This document shows positions 6,360-12,981 of a stretch of 12,981 bases of DNA, piece by piece (within the stretch, counting starts at the first letter, position 1; each line of letters begins with the position of its first letter). The stretch is taken from contig DATMAU010000069.1 in assembly GCA_035559775.1 (NCBI GenBank), positions 1 to 12,981 of the forward strand, written 5' to 3'. The DNA comes from AG1 sp035559775. Lineage in GTDB: Archaea; Thermoproteota; Thermoprotei_A; Sulfolobales; AG1. Under the pieces are notes generated by a model that worked only from the letters and a program-made list of their open reading frames with translations, did not search any database and had not been told where the DNA came from. The translations under genes and the position numbers were made by a program.

Positions 6360-6472
6360 CTTTTTAAAGACCGGCCTAGCTGGGCTTGGCTATAATATCG
6401 ACTGTGCTTGAGACCATGCTATCGGCCCCAAACAGGTTTGTACCAACATATAGGGCGATTATTGGTTATAGC

Positions 6473-7207
6473 CTAGCGGTCAAGCTTGCCGAGACTAGCA
6501 TCGCATCCCACGGGTCTGCTGTGGAGCCATGTCCTGAGCACGTGGGCTATATATGCAACAGGCCCTGGTCTTTTCTCCACAGGCTCCACCATGCCTTTTC
6601 TAATGCTCTCCAAAATGCTCTCCACTTTTAGATCGCTTATCTCTATAATATTATGGGCAACCCCAACGAAGCTCGGTATATGGGCATCGCTGTCCGAAAG
6701 GCCTGGGAGACCTAGCCTCTCCCTAGCCTCTCTAGCCTTTCTATTGGATAGGGGGTCTGAGAGGGAGTTGAAGATCTCTATCGCGTCTAGCTTCAAACCA
6801 TAGATCTTTTTCCCGAGCCCTAGCCTCCTTATATCGAATGGGTGGGGAGCATAGGATATGCATCCCTCCTCCCTCGAGACCTCTATAACCTCCTCAGGGC
6901 TCCTCCTAACCATCCCCTCAACCCTGTCCGAGGGCTTTTCACAGAGAACTATTAGGTCTCCCATGCTTGTCTTAACCTCATTCCCAGGGATCACTACTAT
7001 GCTAGCACCGATCCTCTCAACAGCCCTTACAGCGAGCCAGTACCCCGAGAAGGTATTATGATCCGTGACCGCTATAGCCCTCAGACCCCTTATAAGGGCT
7101 CTCCTAACTATCTCCTCACCCCCCATAGAGCCGTCGCTACACACACTATGGATCTGTAGATCCGCCTTTATCCTCAAAAGCCTCCCCACAATATCTCTCA
7201 ACAGCAC
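6473..7207 (-). CDS. PHP-domain metal-dependent phosphoesterase
   Basis: This 244-residue protein has the PHP (polymerase and histidinol phosphatase) fold, which hydrolyses phosphoesters at a cluster of two or three metals. The ligand motifs appear in order: ADLQIHSVCSDGS (15-27; His20, Asp25), VTDHNT (47-52; Asp49, His50), PGNEV (Glu77), APHPF (His122) and SDSDAH (171-176; Asp174, His176). The first motif has Gln18 where most members have His (DxHxH), which may change the metal site. It resembles the YciV/RNase AM-like stand-alone PHP group in length, but the substrate cannot be told. The start is GTG at 7207, preceded by GGTG about 9 bp upstream; an ATG two bases away is in another frame. 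The C-terminal 30 residues extend beyond the core. It diverges from the heme-protein gene. Confidence 0.87.
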   Translation of the reverse strand: MLLRDIVGRLLRIKADLQIHSVCSDGSMGGEEIVRRALIRGLRAIAVTDHNTFSGYWLAVRAVERIGASIVVIPGNEVKTSMGDLIVLCEKPSDRVEGMVRRSPEEVIEVSREEGCISYAPHPFDIRRLGLGKKIYGLKLDAIEIFNSLSDPLSNRKAREARERLGLPGLSDSDAHIPSFVGVAHNIIEISDLKVESILESIRKGMVEPVEKRPGPVAYIAHVLRTWLHSRPVGCDASLGKLDR

Positions 7208-7286
7208 ATTAATTCAGCACCACAAAGCCTAAGCCTTGGCTATGATGAGCACACATAAAGCTGGGAAGCTAGTTCGGAGAAACGCC

Positions 7287-7307
7287 TCTCTATATATCTG
7301 TGTAACT
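7287..7307 (+). repeat. Second copy of a 21-bp exact repeat (first copy at 195-215)
   Basis: Bases 195-215 and 7287-7307 are identical over 21 bp and differ on both sides. The core contains CTCTATATATCTGTG. The first copy codes for SIYLCN in the surface protein; this copy lies in the gap between the PHP and heme-protein genes and includes a TATA-like stretch. Confidence 0.5.
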
Positions 7308-7333
7308 ATGGGTAGCCATTCCCCGTTTACTAA

Positions 7334-7342
7334 GCATATATC
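7334..7342 (+). promoter_or_regulatory. TATA box of the chlorite dismutase-family gene
   Basis: GCATATATC is centred near 7338, which places transcription start at about 7364-7365. That is the GTG I choose as start, consistent with a leaderless mRNA. The 157-bp gap between the divergent genes contains a second TATA-like site at 7290-7298, whose role is unclear. Confidence 0.5.
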
Positions 7343-7364
7343 TCCCCATATCTCCCTGCTACAT

Positions 7365-8066
7365 GTGATTAGAATGTACATGTGGATCTCTTCTCTAAGG
7401 TTTCTCAACAGCTTCTGGGGCTCTAGCACTAGGGGTGAGATAGCTGAAGAGCTTTCGAGGGGCTTGGGGGAAATATCTAGAGAGACTCTGTTGACAAGGA
7501 CATACCTACCCCTCAGGGGAGGTGTAGATCTTATCTTATGGCTTGTATCAGAATCGCTATCCCCTATATCGAGGCTAAGGATCCTTTTGAGAGGCTCTTT
7601 CGGACAATATGTTGAGGAGATCCATACGTTCCTAACAATATATAGAGCGTCCCCCTATTTCGCTTATCCCCAAGATCTTAGGGAGAATATTGCTAGGGCT
7701 TCGAAGGAGCCGTTCAGGTATTTGATAGCATATCCTATGAAGAAGTCGCCTGAGTGGTATCTATTACCCTTTAAAGAGAGGGCTGAGATAATGGCTGAGC
7801 ATGCATCAATGGCTAGAAGCCTCTCCTCAGGTAAGAGGATAAGATCCTATACCACCTATAGCTATGGAATCGATGATAACGAGTTCCTCGTAATCTACGA
7901 GGTAGAGGATCTTGCTGAATGGTCTGTTATTGTGGAGAAGCTTAGAGAGGCGCGGCATAGAAAATGGGTTGTGAGGGAAGAACCCCTGCTAGTTGGAGAG
8001 CTGATAGAGGATATCAGATCATATATAGGTGGGAGATCTATAGCATCACCTAAGCTGGATCAATAG
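7365..8066 (+). CDS. Chlorite dismutase/HemQ-family heme protein
   Basis: The 233-residue protein matches the Cld/HemQ fold throughout: ETLLTRTYLPLRGGVDLILW (N-terminal ferredoxin-like half), YPMKKSPEWYLLPFKER, EIMAEHASMA, GIDDNEFLVIYEVEDLAEW and EPLLVGEL. By hand alignment His146 (AEH) is the proximal heme ligand, and Tyr123 and Lys127 (YPMxK) correspond to the catalytic Tyr and its partner Lys of coproheme decarboxylase (HemQ/ChdC). The distal position, seven residues before GIDD, is Ser161 where HemQ has Gln and chlorite dismutases have Arg. True chlorite dismutase activity is therefore unlikely; coproheme decarboxylation or peroxidase-like heme chemistry is more plausible. The frame extends upstream to TTG 7236, but those 43 codons do not resemble the family and cover the promoter, so I start at GTG 7365. 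The 3' end overlaps the convergent gene. Confidence 0.85.
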   Translation: MIRMYMWISSLRFLNSFWGSSTRGEIAEELSRGLGEISRETLLTRTYLPLRGGVDLILWLVSESLSPISRLRILLRGSFGQYVEEIHTFLTIYRASPYFAYPQDLRENIARASKEPFRYLIAYPMKKSPEWYLLPFKERAEIMAEHASMARSLSSGKRIRSYTTYSYGIDDNEFLVIYEVEDLAEWSVIVEKLREARHRKWVVREEPLLVGELIEDIRSYIGGRSIASPKLDQ

Positions 8067-8549
8067 CCCTATGATAAACAAGATCACGCCCGCTATTAGA
8101 GCTATAGGTCTATCGATATTAAAGCCCAGGAGCCCTACATATAGGAGATAGCCAGCAATAGCTGAGGTTACGAAAGCCAGGATCGGGTTGTGGAGTATAA
8201 AGCCTATTATAAAGCCTAGAAGCCCTGCTAACAAGCCAACCAAAAGCCCCCCTAGAGAGAAGCCGAGTGTGAAGAGTACCAGGGCAAGACCAAAACCAAC
8301 AGCTACTGGTAGTAAGAGAACACCGAGCAAGCCTCCTAATACGAAGCCAACTATACCAACAATGATCGATAGGGGGGATCCTATCATTATGTTTCCCAAA
8401 TAATATAGGAGCAGCCCTAGAGAAGCGCCTCCCAAAAGAAAGGCAACAAACTTCGCAAAGGTCTTCCCAGCAAAAGCAAGGATCAAGGATAGCACAACCA
8501 ACAGAATAGATCCCAAAGCACCTCCGGGGATCTGAGCAGCCCTGATCAT
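8046..8549 (-). CDS. Glycine-rich multi-helix membrane protein
   Basis: The 167-residue product is almost wholly hydrophobic and Gly/Leu-rich, with about seven predicted membrane helices (roughly 11-28, 31-52, 58-79, 83-100, 101-119, 122-141, 147-164) separated by very short turns. Repeated GLLxGLLxG patterns suggest tightly packed helices. It resembles the TMEM198/DUF4203-like group in composition and layout, but I cannot assign it firmly. No charged residues suited to catalysis are seen within the helices. The ATG is preceded by GAGGGGG about 10 bp upstream and, further out, by a TTTTATTTAT element (8581-8590, - strand) that could be its TATA box. Its last 21 bp overlap the end of the heme-protein gene on the other strand. 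Confidence 0.75.
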   Translation of the reverse strand: MIRAAQIPGGALGSILLVVLSLILAFAGKTFAKFVAFLLGGASLGLLLYYLGNIMIGSPLSIIVGIVGFVLGGLLGVLLLPVAVGFGLALVLFTLGFSLGGLLVGLLAGLLGFIIGFILHNPILAFVTSAIAGYLLYVGLLGFNIDRPIALIAGVILFIIGLLIQLR

Positions 8550-8983
8550 AAAATATAACCCCCTCTTATACTAGCTTAGCATAAATAAAAACTAGAAACA
8601 TGGAATAATTATGAAGCTCCATAGATGTCTGGTTAAAAGAAAACAGGAAGTATTATCAAAAGATCTTTAAGGCTTCTCCACAGAATCACGGATCCACGCG
8701 CCCGAGTATTTCTACAATGATAGATATAGAAGCTGGAAATGCTACTCTATAGATTAGACTTAGTTATCGCCTTAGCTATTAAAAACAAGATAAACAGGCT
8801 CCATATAGATCGTTTCCTACAGGTATCACCACTCCCCGAATTATTTTAAACGACTAACCCTAGATCGTGATAGATGTAATGCCCTAGCTATTCCAAGCGA
8901 TCTAAACAATAGTTCTACTATATAATCAGGGTCTGTTTCTCGCGATCTGGGTTGATATTAAGATACATGGGGCTTGTGATCTG
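8550..8983. other. 434-bp non-coding block
   Basis: No reading frame of useful length or protein-like composition is present on either strand, and stops are frequent in all frames. It lies between the 3' end of the amidohydrolase gene and the 5' end of the membrane-protein gene, both on the - strand, so it should hold the terminator of the former and promoter of the latter. It is more A/T-rich than the genes, with A/T runs such as TTATTTTAAAC and AATAAAAAC. The best open stretch is a 19-codon ORF at 8611-8670, which I do not call. I found no tRNA T-arm, box C/D pair or strong long hairpin by eye. Seven GATC sites occur here. Confidence 0.6.
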
Positions 8984-10165
8984 TTAGGTAGAGCTTGATC
9001 CTCGATAAATAATAGATCTATCTATCTTTATAGATCTGCTATCCAGTATGGCTAATCTAACACTTTCCGGACCTCCCCTCTTTACTATAGCGTATTCTAT
9101 GTTGGCTATGCTAGAGAGATCTATCCAGGGGCTTCTAAGCCCTATGAGCCTTGATGACATCCCTTCATCTATGTAGTTTTTATAACCGAGGATCTCTGCC
9201 GCCTCTATAGTTGCGATCCTTATTATCCTCAACGGCTCTAGATCCACGCCTTGTTGTCTAGAGAGTAGGAGGAGTAGCTCTAGATCTCTCCATATATCCG
9301 GCTTAACCCAGCCCCCATTATCACTCCCAACACCGACCTTTATACCGGATCTCAGGATCGCCCTTAGATCCGGCGGTCTTGAGAACCACATATTGCTTCT
9401 AGGACACACAGCCAGCCCGACCCCCCTTGATGCTAGGTAGCCCAGCTCACCCTCACCTAGAAAGACCCCATGGATAACCAGCCTAAGCCTTCTGAGGCTA
9501 GATATAGCTTCAAAATCCCCCTCATCCCTAGTCTCCCTAACCTCGGCTACGTGGGACGCTATGTAGCCACCCAACTCCTCGGCGATCTTGTCTAGAAGCT
9601 CTAGCTCTTCTCTTGAGTAGTAATGGGGTGAGGAGATCCCTATCCATCTAGCCCTTGAGAGCAGCTCTCTAACCTCTTCCCCGAATCCTTGTTCCCCGAT
9701 CCTTGTGGGCATAGCCATTGGTATATAGATCCCCTCAAAGCTGCGAGCTCCCTCGAAACCCTGTTCAAGCCCTGCCAAACCCCCTTCCCTGAAATCTGCT
9801 ACAAAACCTACTCCAGCTTCTCTCTGCATCTCTAGAAAGAGCCTTATACCGCTCGAGATCCTGCTCCCCATTTTCCTAAGCATTATATACTTAGCACCGT
9901 AGGGCTCACCGACAATGCTATCTATATCTAGATCTGATGCGAGCTCCATGAAGCCCGTGTCGGCTGTGTGGGTGTGTAGATTAACTAGGAGAGGCATAAC
10001 AACCCCCTCCCTAAGATCTATGACCATGTCAGCGTCACGATCGTTTGAGAACCCATTATATATGCTCACTATAGCCCCGTCCTCTATATAGAGGCTAGTC
10101 CTCCTAGTAATAATAGGCTCTGAACCCCGCACTAGAGCCCCAGCCCAGATAAGGATCCTCAACAA
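8984..10165 (-). CDS. Amidohydrolase of the SAH/MTA deaminase-chlorohydrolase group
   Basis: This is a 393-residue metal-dependent hydrolase of the amidohydrolase superfamily. After the N-terminal beta domain (ILIWAGALVRG, SLYIEDGAIVSIY) the barrel shows the metal site: LHTHT (His64, His66), ASHVAE (His205, Glu208), VIHGVFL (His232) and GVGSDNGGW (Asp282). The CPRSN motif (254-258) before the last strand is typical of the deaminase/chlorohydrolase branch that includes S-adenosylhomocysteine, methylthioadenosine and guanine deaminases. An archaeal subgroup of this branch is known whose substrates are uncertain. All expected metal ligands are present, so an active aminohydrolase is likely, and a purine or related heterocycle is the best guess. 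The start is one of two adjacent TTG codons (10165 or 10162). It diverges from the flavoprotein gene over a shared TATA element. Confidence 0.85.
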   Translation of the reverse strand: MLRILIWAGALVRGSEPIITRRTSLYIEDGAIVSIYNGFSNDRDADMVIDLREGVVMPLLVNLHTHTADTGFMELASDLDIDSIVGEPYGAKYIMLRKMGSRISSGIRLFLEMQREAGVGFVADFREGGLAGLEQGFEGARSFEGIYIPMAMPTRIGEQGFGEEVRELLSRARWIGISSPHYYSREELELLDKIAEELGGYIASHVAEVRETRDEGDFEAISSLRRLRLVIHGVFLGEGELGYLASRGVGLAVCPRSNMWFSRPPDLRAILRSGIKVGVGSDNGGWVKPDIWRDLELLLLLSRQQGVDLEPLRIIRIATIEAAEILGYKNYIDEGMSSRLIGLRSPWIDLSSIANIEYAIVKRGGPESVRLAILDSRSIKIDRSIIYRGSSST

Positions 10166-10191
10166 AGCCCCAGGGATCTTCTCATAGCCAG

Positions 10192-10201
10192 GCTATATAT
10201 T
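10192..10201. promoter_or_regulatory. Shared TATA element between divergent genes
   Basis: GCTATATATT, nearly symmetric, is the only TATA-like site in the 65-bp gap. Its centre (about 10197) is 34 bp from the ATG at 10231 on the + strand and 32 bp from the TTG at 10165 on the - strand. With TATA-to-start spacing of about 26 bp, both mRNAs would have leaders of only 6-8 nt. Confidence 0.5.
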
Positions 10202-10230
10202 GATTAACAGGAACTACATACGGGTTTACA

Positions 10231-11550
10231 ATGGAACATGAATACGGTGTCACAATAATAGGTGCTGGGATCCTGGGAGCATCCCTCGCATTCTGGTTAT
10301 CAGAGAAGCTAGATGCAAGGATAGCTATAATAGATAGGGAGGAGAAGCCAGCCCTCCACGCTAGTGGGAGAAACACGGGCGTTATCCACAGACCCTTCCA
10401 CCTAGACCCAGCGAGAAGAAAGATCTCGGCTATAGCTTCAAACGCCTCCTACGCCTTCTGGAAAGAGTTCTCATCGAGATATAGCCTCCCATGGAAGCAG
10501 GTTGGCACACTGAAGGTGGCTCTAGAGGATAGAGATCTAGCTGTTCTTGAGAAATACCTAAGATGGGGCGAGGAGAATGGAATGGATAGAGAGGAGATGG
10601 AGCTTCTAAGCGGGTCAGAGGTTCTCGAGATAGAGCCTGAGGTAAGATGCCCCGGAGCACTGCTGATCAAGAGCGAGGCCTCCGTAGACTTCGCCCTCTA
10701 CACCGAAAAACTAGTTGAGCTGAGTATATCAAATGGTGTCAGGTTTCTGGGAGGACTGAGGGTCACCAGGATCTCTGAGAAGGGCGAGGGCGTCGAGATC
10801 CTCGCTACCAATGGTAGCAAGACCTCGAGGATCAGGTCGAGGGTGCTTATCAACGCGGCAGGAGGCGGGTCCCTGGATCTAGCTAGACAGCTAGACCTCG
10901 GTAGGGAGTATGCTGTGCTCTTCTTCAGAGGCGATTACTGGAGGGTTAGCCGAGACTCTGGCCTGAGGATTCGGAGGAACATCTATAGCGTCCCAAGACA
11001 CGCAAGCTTCCCGTTCCTCGACCCCCACTTTATAGTGAGACACGATGGATCAAACGACGTGGGTCCCAACGCTGTCCCTGTGCTAGGGCCTTACACATAT
11101 AAAGGATTCTCGGATAGCTTTGCCAAGTCTATAAAAACAGTCTTTGGAAAACCCCTCTACCCAAAACTAAGGCTTGTGTTTAACATGGAGTTCCTCTCCC
11201 TAGCCTATAGCGAGTGGATGAGCACTCTATCCAAGAAAGCCATGGCTTCTAGAGTGGCTAGGTTTATCCCAAGGCTTAAACACCAAATGCTTGTGGAAAG
11301 AATCCCTGGGGGTGTTAGGAGCCAGGTTATAAGCTCGGGCGGGATCGTGCACGACCCAGTGATCCTCCTTGGAGGGAGGAGTATACATATTACTAACTAT
11401 AACTCGCCAGGCGCTACAGGAGCCCCGGGCTTCGCAGCATATATCTATAGGCTTGCTGAGGAGAAAGGATTCATAGAGGGTTTTAAAAAGAGACGGTCTG
11501 CACATGGCGATCTTATAGATATTGTGGAGAAAAGACTAGATCTTCTCTAG
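10231..11550 (+). CDS. FAD-dependent oxidoreductase, L-2-hydroxyglutarate oxidase (LhgO)-like
   Basis: This 439-residue flavoprotein belongs to the DAO/glycerol-3-phosphate dehydrogenase family. The FAD-binding Rossmann motif GAGILGAS is at 11-18. HASGRNTGVIH (43-53) is the LhgO-type active-site segment. Further matches to that branch are FFRGDYW, IYSVPRHASFPFLDPHF, DGSNDVGPNAVPVLG, and a C-terminal NYNSPGATGAPGFA where the family has NAPSPAAT. LhgO oxidises L-2-hydroxyglutarate to 2-oxoglutarate and passes electrons to quinone or oxygen; a related 2-hydroxy acid is possible here. There is no signal peptide, and membrane association would be peripheral. The ATG has no clear ribosome binding site, in keeping with a near-leaderless mRNA. 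The 3' end faces a small membrane-protein gene 19 bp away. Confidence 0.85.
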   Translation: MEHEYGVTIIGAGILGASLAFWLSEKLDARIAIIDREEKPALHASGRNTGVIHRPFHLDPARRKISAIASNASYAFWKEFSSRYSLPWKQVGTLKVALEDRDLAVLEKYLRWGEENGMDREEMELLSGSEVLEIEPEVRCPGALLIKSEASVDFALYTEKLVELSISNGVRFLGGLRVTRISEKGEGVEILATNGSKTSRIRSRVLINAAGGGSLDLARQLDLGREYAVLFFRGDYWRVSRDSGLRIRRNIYSVPRHASFPFLDPHFIVRHDGSNDVGPNAVPVLGPYTYKGFSDSFAKSIKTVFGKPLYPKLRLVFNMEFLSLAYSEWMSTLSKKAMASRVARFIPRLKHQMLVERIPGGVRSQVISSGGIVHDPVILLGGRSIHITNYNSPGATGAPGFAAYIYRLAEEKGFIEGFKKRRSAHGDLIDIVEKRLDLL

Positions 11551-11569
11551 ATCTGTGAAACGCTCTGCT

Positions 11570-11929
11570 TTACCGCTTTACCAGAGCTAGTAGTGATAAG
11601 ATACCAAGGATTGTTAGAAGAAGCAGCACAGGAGCATGGGCTTCCCACATAGGCGATAGTGTGCCGTAAGGTGTTATAACGCTCCTAGAGATCCTTCCTG
11701 AGTAGAAGAGCGATACAAGGGTCAGTATAGAGGCTCCCGTAACAAGCCATCTAGTGGTTAAGAGAACACCCAGGATCATGGTTATAGCTACCACGATATT
11801 CTCAGCCACTAGAAAGCTGGGTAGAGGCACCGCTATGTTGATCGCTATAAAACCCACTGCGAGAAGCAGTGCCAAGGCTCTGAGGATCTGTACCAAGGCC
11901 CTCGAAGAACCATCCATAGTGCTGACCAT
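11570..11929 (-). CDS. Small membrane protein of unknown function
   Basis: From ATG 11929 the product has 119 residues, with hydrophobic segments near 12-31, 36-53, 57-73 and 97-117, consistent with four helices, and a loop with HAP and SPMWE between the last two. No family is recognised. The start is uncertain: GTG 11944, ATG 11929 and ATG 11917 are all in frame, and a TATA-like TTTATATT lies at 11934-11941. It follows purB at a distance of about 50 bp on the same strand and may be co-transcribed with it. The codon use is like that of its neighbours. It is probably real because the frame fills the gap and gives a coherent membrane topology. Confidence 0.6.
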   Translation of the reverse strand: MVSTMDGSSRALVQILRALALLLAVGFIAINIAVPLPSFLVAENIVVAITMILGVLLTTRWLVTGASILTLVSLFYSGRISRSVITPYGTLSPMWEAHAPVLLLLTILGILSLLALVKR

Positions 11930-11983
11930 AATGAATATAAACACGGACTATTAAGCCAGCAACCAAGCATTGTGGAGATATTC

Positions 11984-12981
11984 TTAGCATCTCTTCAAAA
12001 CCTGCTCCATATAATCTATCGCCCTATCTATGAGCCCTCTATAGCTTCCAAGATACCTCTTGGGATCCAGGGCTGCTATTATCTCCTCCCTCGAGAGGAT
12101 CTTTGAGATCTCCTCATCCATCTCCAGAACCTCCTCAAGGCTTCTATTACCCATGCTTCTCGTCAGTTCTGCTAGCTTCTTATGAGCCCTATGCCTCGGC
12201 ATACCCTTCTCTACAAGCTTGATCATAACGGCCTCAGCCATTATAGCTCCTCTCGTTAGCTTTAGATTCTCGCTCATTTTCTCAACATCTATGTATATTG
12301 TTTTTAAAAGCCTCTGGGTATCCTCTAGCATTTGATCTATTGTTATGAGCGAGTGTGGTATAAGGATCCTCTCGCTACTACTGTTAGTCAGATCCCTTTC
12401 ATGCATCAATGCTATGTTCTCTAGAGCTGTAACAACCATGCCCCTCATGACCTTAGCCAGCCCCGAGATCCTCTCCGAAATAACGGGGTTCCTCTTCTGG
12501 GGCATCGTGCTGCTCCCAATCCTTTCACCAGCCTCATAGATCTCGCTTATCTCTGTTCTCGAGAGCTCTCTAACCTCTAGCGCGAGCCTATCAAGCTGGC
12601 TAGCCAGTATTGCTAGCACGGAGACAAGCTCTGCAAAACCATCCCTAGGGGCTACCTGGGTTGTTATCACATGGGGCCTGAGACCAAGCACCTCTGAGGC
12701 TTTCCTCTCAACCTCTAACCCTTTATCGCTCCAGGCAGCCATTGTGCCTACAGCACCAGAGATCTTGGATCTTACGAGCCTAGCTTCGAGAGAACATATC
12801 CTCTCATAGCTCCTGCTAAGCTCATAAACATAGTTGGCAAGCTTAAAGCCAAGGGTTATTGGCAGAGCATGCTGACCATGCGTCCTCCCCGGCATCAGAG
12901 CCTCACTATACCTTATAGAGAGATCTGCGAGACCCTTCAAAACCTCTCTGAGCTTTCTCTTAACAACCCCGAGCCCCTCTC
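11984..12981 (-). CDS. purB: Adenylosuccinate lyase, C-terminal part (5' end outside window)
   Basis: This enzyme cleaves adenylosuccinate to AMP and fumarate and also SAICAR to AICAR in purine synthesis. The frame is open to the window edge, so the N-terminal third is missing; 332 residues remain. Visible landmarks are GRTHGQHALPIT with the catalytic His, the conserved AVGTMAAW and TTQVAPRDGFAEL segments, the mobile signature loop SSTMPQKRNPVISE (about 12481-12520), which marks the fumarate lyase superfamily, and a C-terminal ASL_C domain (MPRHRAHKKL to the end). The adenylosuccinate lyase branch fits better than argininosuccinate lyase or fumarase because of the MPQKRNP loop and the C-terminal domain. 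A TTG at 12940 is not the true start, since homologous sequence continues upstream of it. The stop is TAA at 11984-11986. Confidence 0.93.
   Translation of the reverse strand, partial: EGLGVVKRKLREVLKGLADLSIRYSEALMPGRTHGQHALPITLGFKLANYVYELSRSYERICSLEARLVRSKISGAVGTMAAWSDKGLEVERKASEVLGLRPHVITTQVAPRDGFAELVSVLAILASQLDRLALEVRELSRTEISEIYEAGERIGSSTMPQKRNPVISERISGLAKVMRGMVVTALENIALMHERDLTNSSSERILIPHSLITIDQMLEDTQRLLKTIYIDVEKMSENLKLTRGAIMAEAVMIKLVEKGMPRHRAHKKLAELTRSMGNRSLEEVLEMDEEISKILSREEIIAALDPKRYLGSYRGLIDRAIDYMEQVLKRC

Noticed and set aside
7242..7290. Perfect box C-like ATGATGA at 7242, considered as a C/D guide RNA
   Set aside because: No CTGA boxes or second C' box occur at the right spacing in the following 60 nt.
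7229..7429. 66-codon open frame on the - strand between the PHP and heme-protein genes
   Set aside because: It overlaps the proposed TATA box and the start of the Cld-family gene, has no recognisable motif, and its codon use looks like the antisense of coding sequence.
8611..8670. 19-codon ORF in the non-coding block
   Set aside because: It is too short, with no ribosome binding site, and such an ORF is expected by chance.
1..12981. tRNA, rRNA, CRISPR or insertion-sequence elements
   Set aside because: I saw no T-arm consensus, no regularly spaced repeats and no transposase-like protein or terminal inverted repeats.

Overview
The window reads as chromosome of a thermophilic archaeon of the Crenarchaeota/Thermoproteota type. 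The evidence is the archaeal-only gene order L44e - S27e - aIF2-alpha - Nop10, TATA boxes about 25 bp before near-leaderless starts, GGTG-type Shine-Dalgarno sites, frequent GTG/TTG starts, ATA/AGG/AGA-rich codon use and common TAG stops. I cannot name the genus. Gene spacing is tight. I see no insertion sequence, CRISPR array, tRNA or rRNA gene.

Layout. (1) Positions 1-2200, + strand: a surface-protein operon with the C-terminal part of a beta-rich exported protein, a Sec11/SipW-like signal peptidase carrying a large extra ectodomain, and a four-helix membrane protein. (2) Positions 2229-2943, - strand: a decayed nucleotidyltransferase-HEPN fusion gene, broken by a 4-nt duplication and by an in-frame amber codon. 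(3) Positions 2991-5788, + strand: the translation operon rpl44e, rps27e, aIF2-alpha, nop10 and an archaeal AAA-type ATPase, with a TATA box before it and a hairpin plus T-tract after it. The only start of aIF2-alpha that restores the full S1 domain is a CTG codon with a good ribosome binding site. (4) Positions 5829-6359, +: an unrecognised 176-residue protein. (5) Positions 6473-8549: a PHP-domain phosphoesterase (-), a divergent chlorite dismutase/HemQ-family heme protein (+), and a glycine-rich multi-helix membrane protein (-) whose 3' end overlaps the heme protein. (6) Positions 8550-8983: a non-coding block. (7) Positions 8984-11550: an amidohydrolase (-) and an L-2-hydroxyglutarate-oxidase-like flavoprotein (+), diverging from a single TATA element. 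(8) Positions 11570-12981, -: a small membrane protein and the C-terminal part of adenylosuccinate lyase (purB), cut by the window edge.

How the genes work together. The translation operon combines ribosomal proteins, a subunit of the initiator-tRNA delivery factor and the H/ACA pseudouridylation protein Nop10. The first operon looks like export and maturation of an envelope polymer. The rest are single metabolic or envelope genes.

The points most worth following are the probable CUG start of an initiation factor (with a similar context in the first gene of the operon), the SipW-like peptidase/surface-protein locus, the doubly broken NTase-HEPN gene, and a HemQ-like protein that keeps the coproheme decarboxylase Tyr/Lys pair but has Ser at the distal Gln/Arg position.
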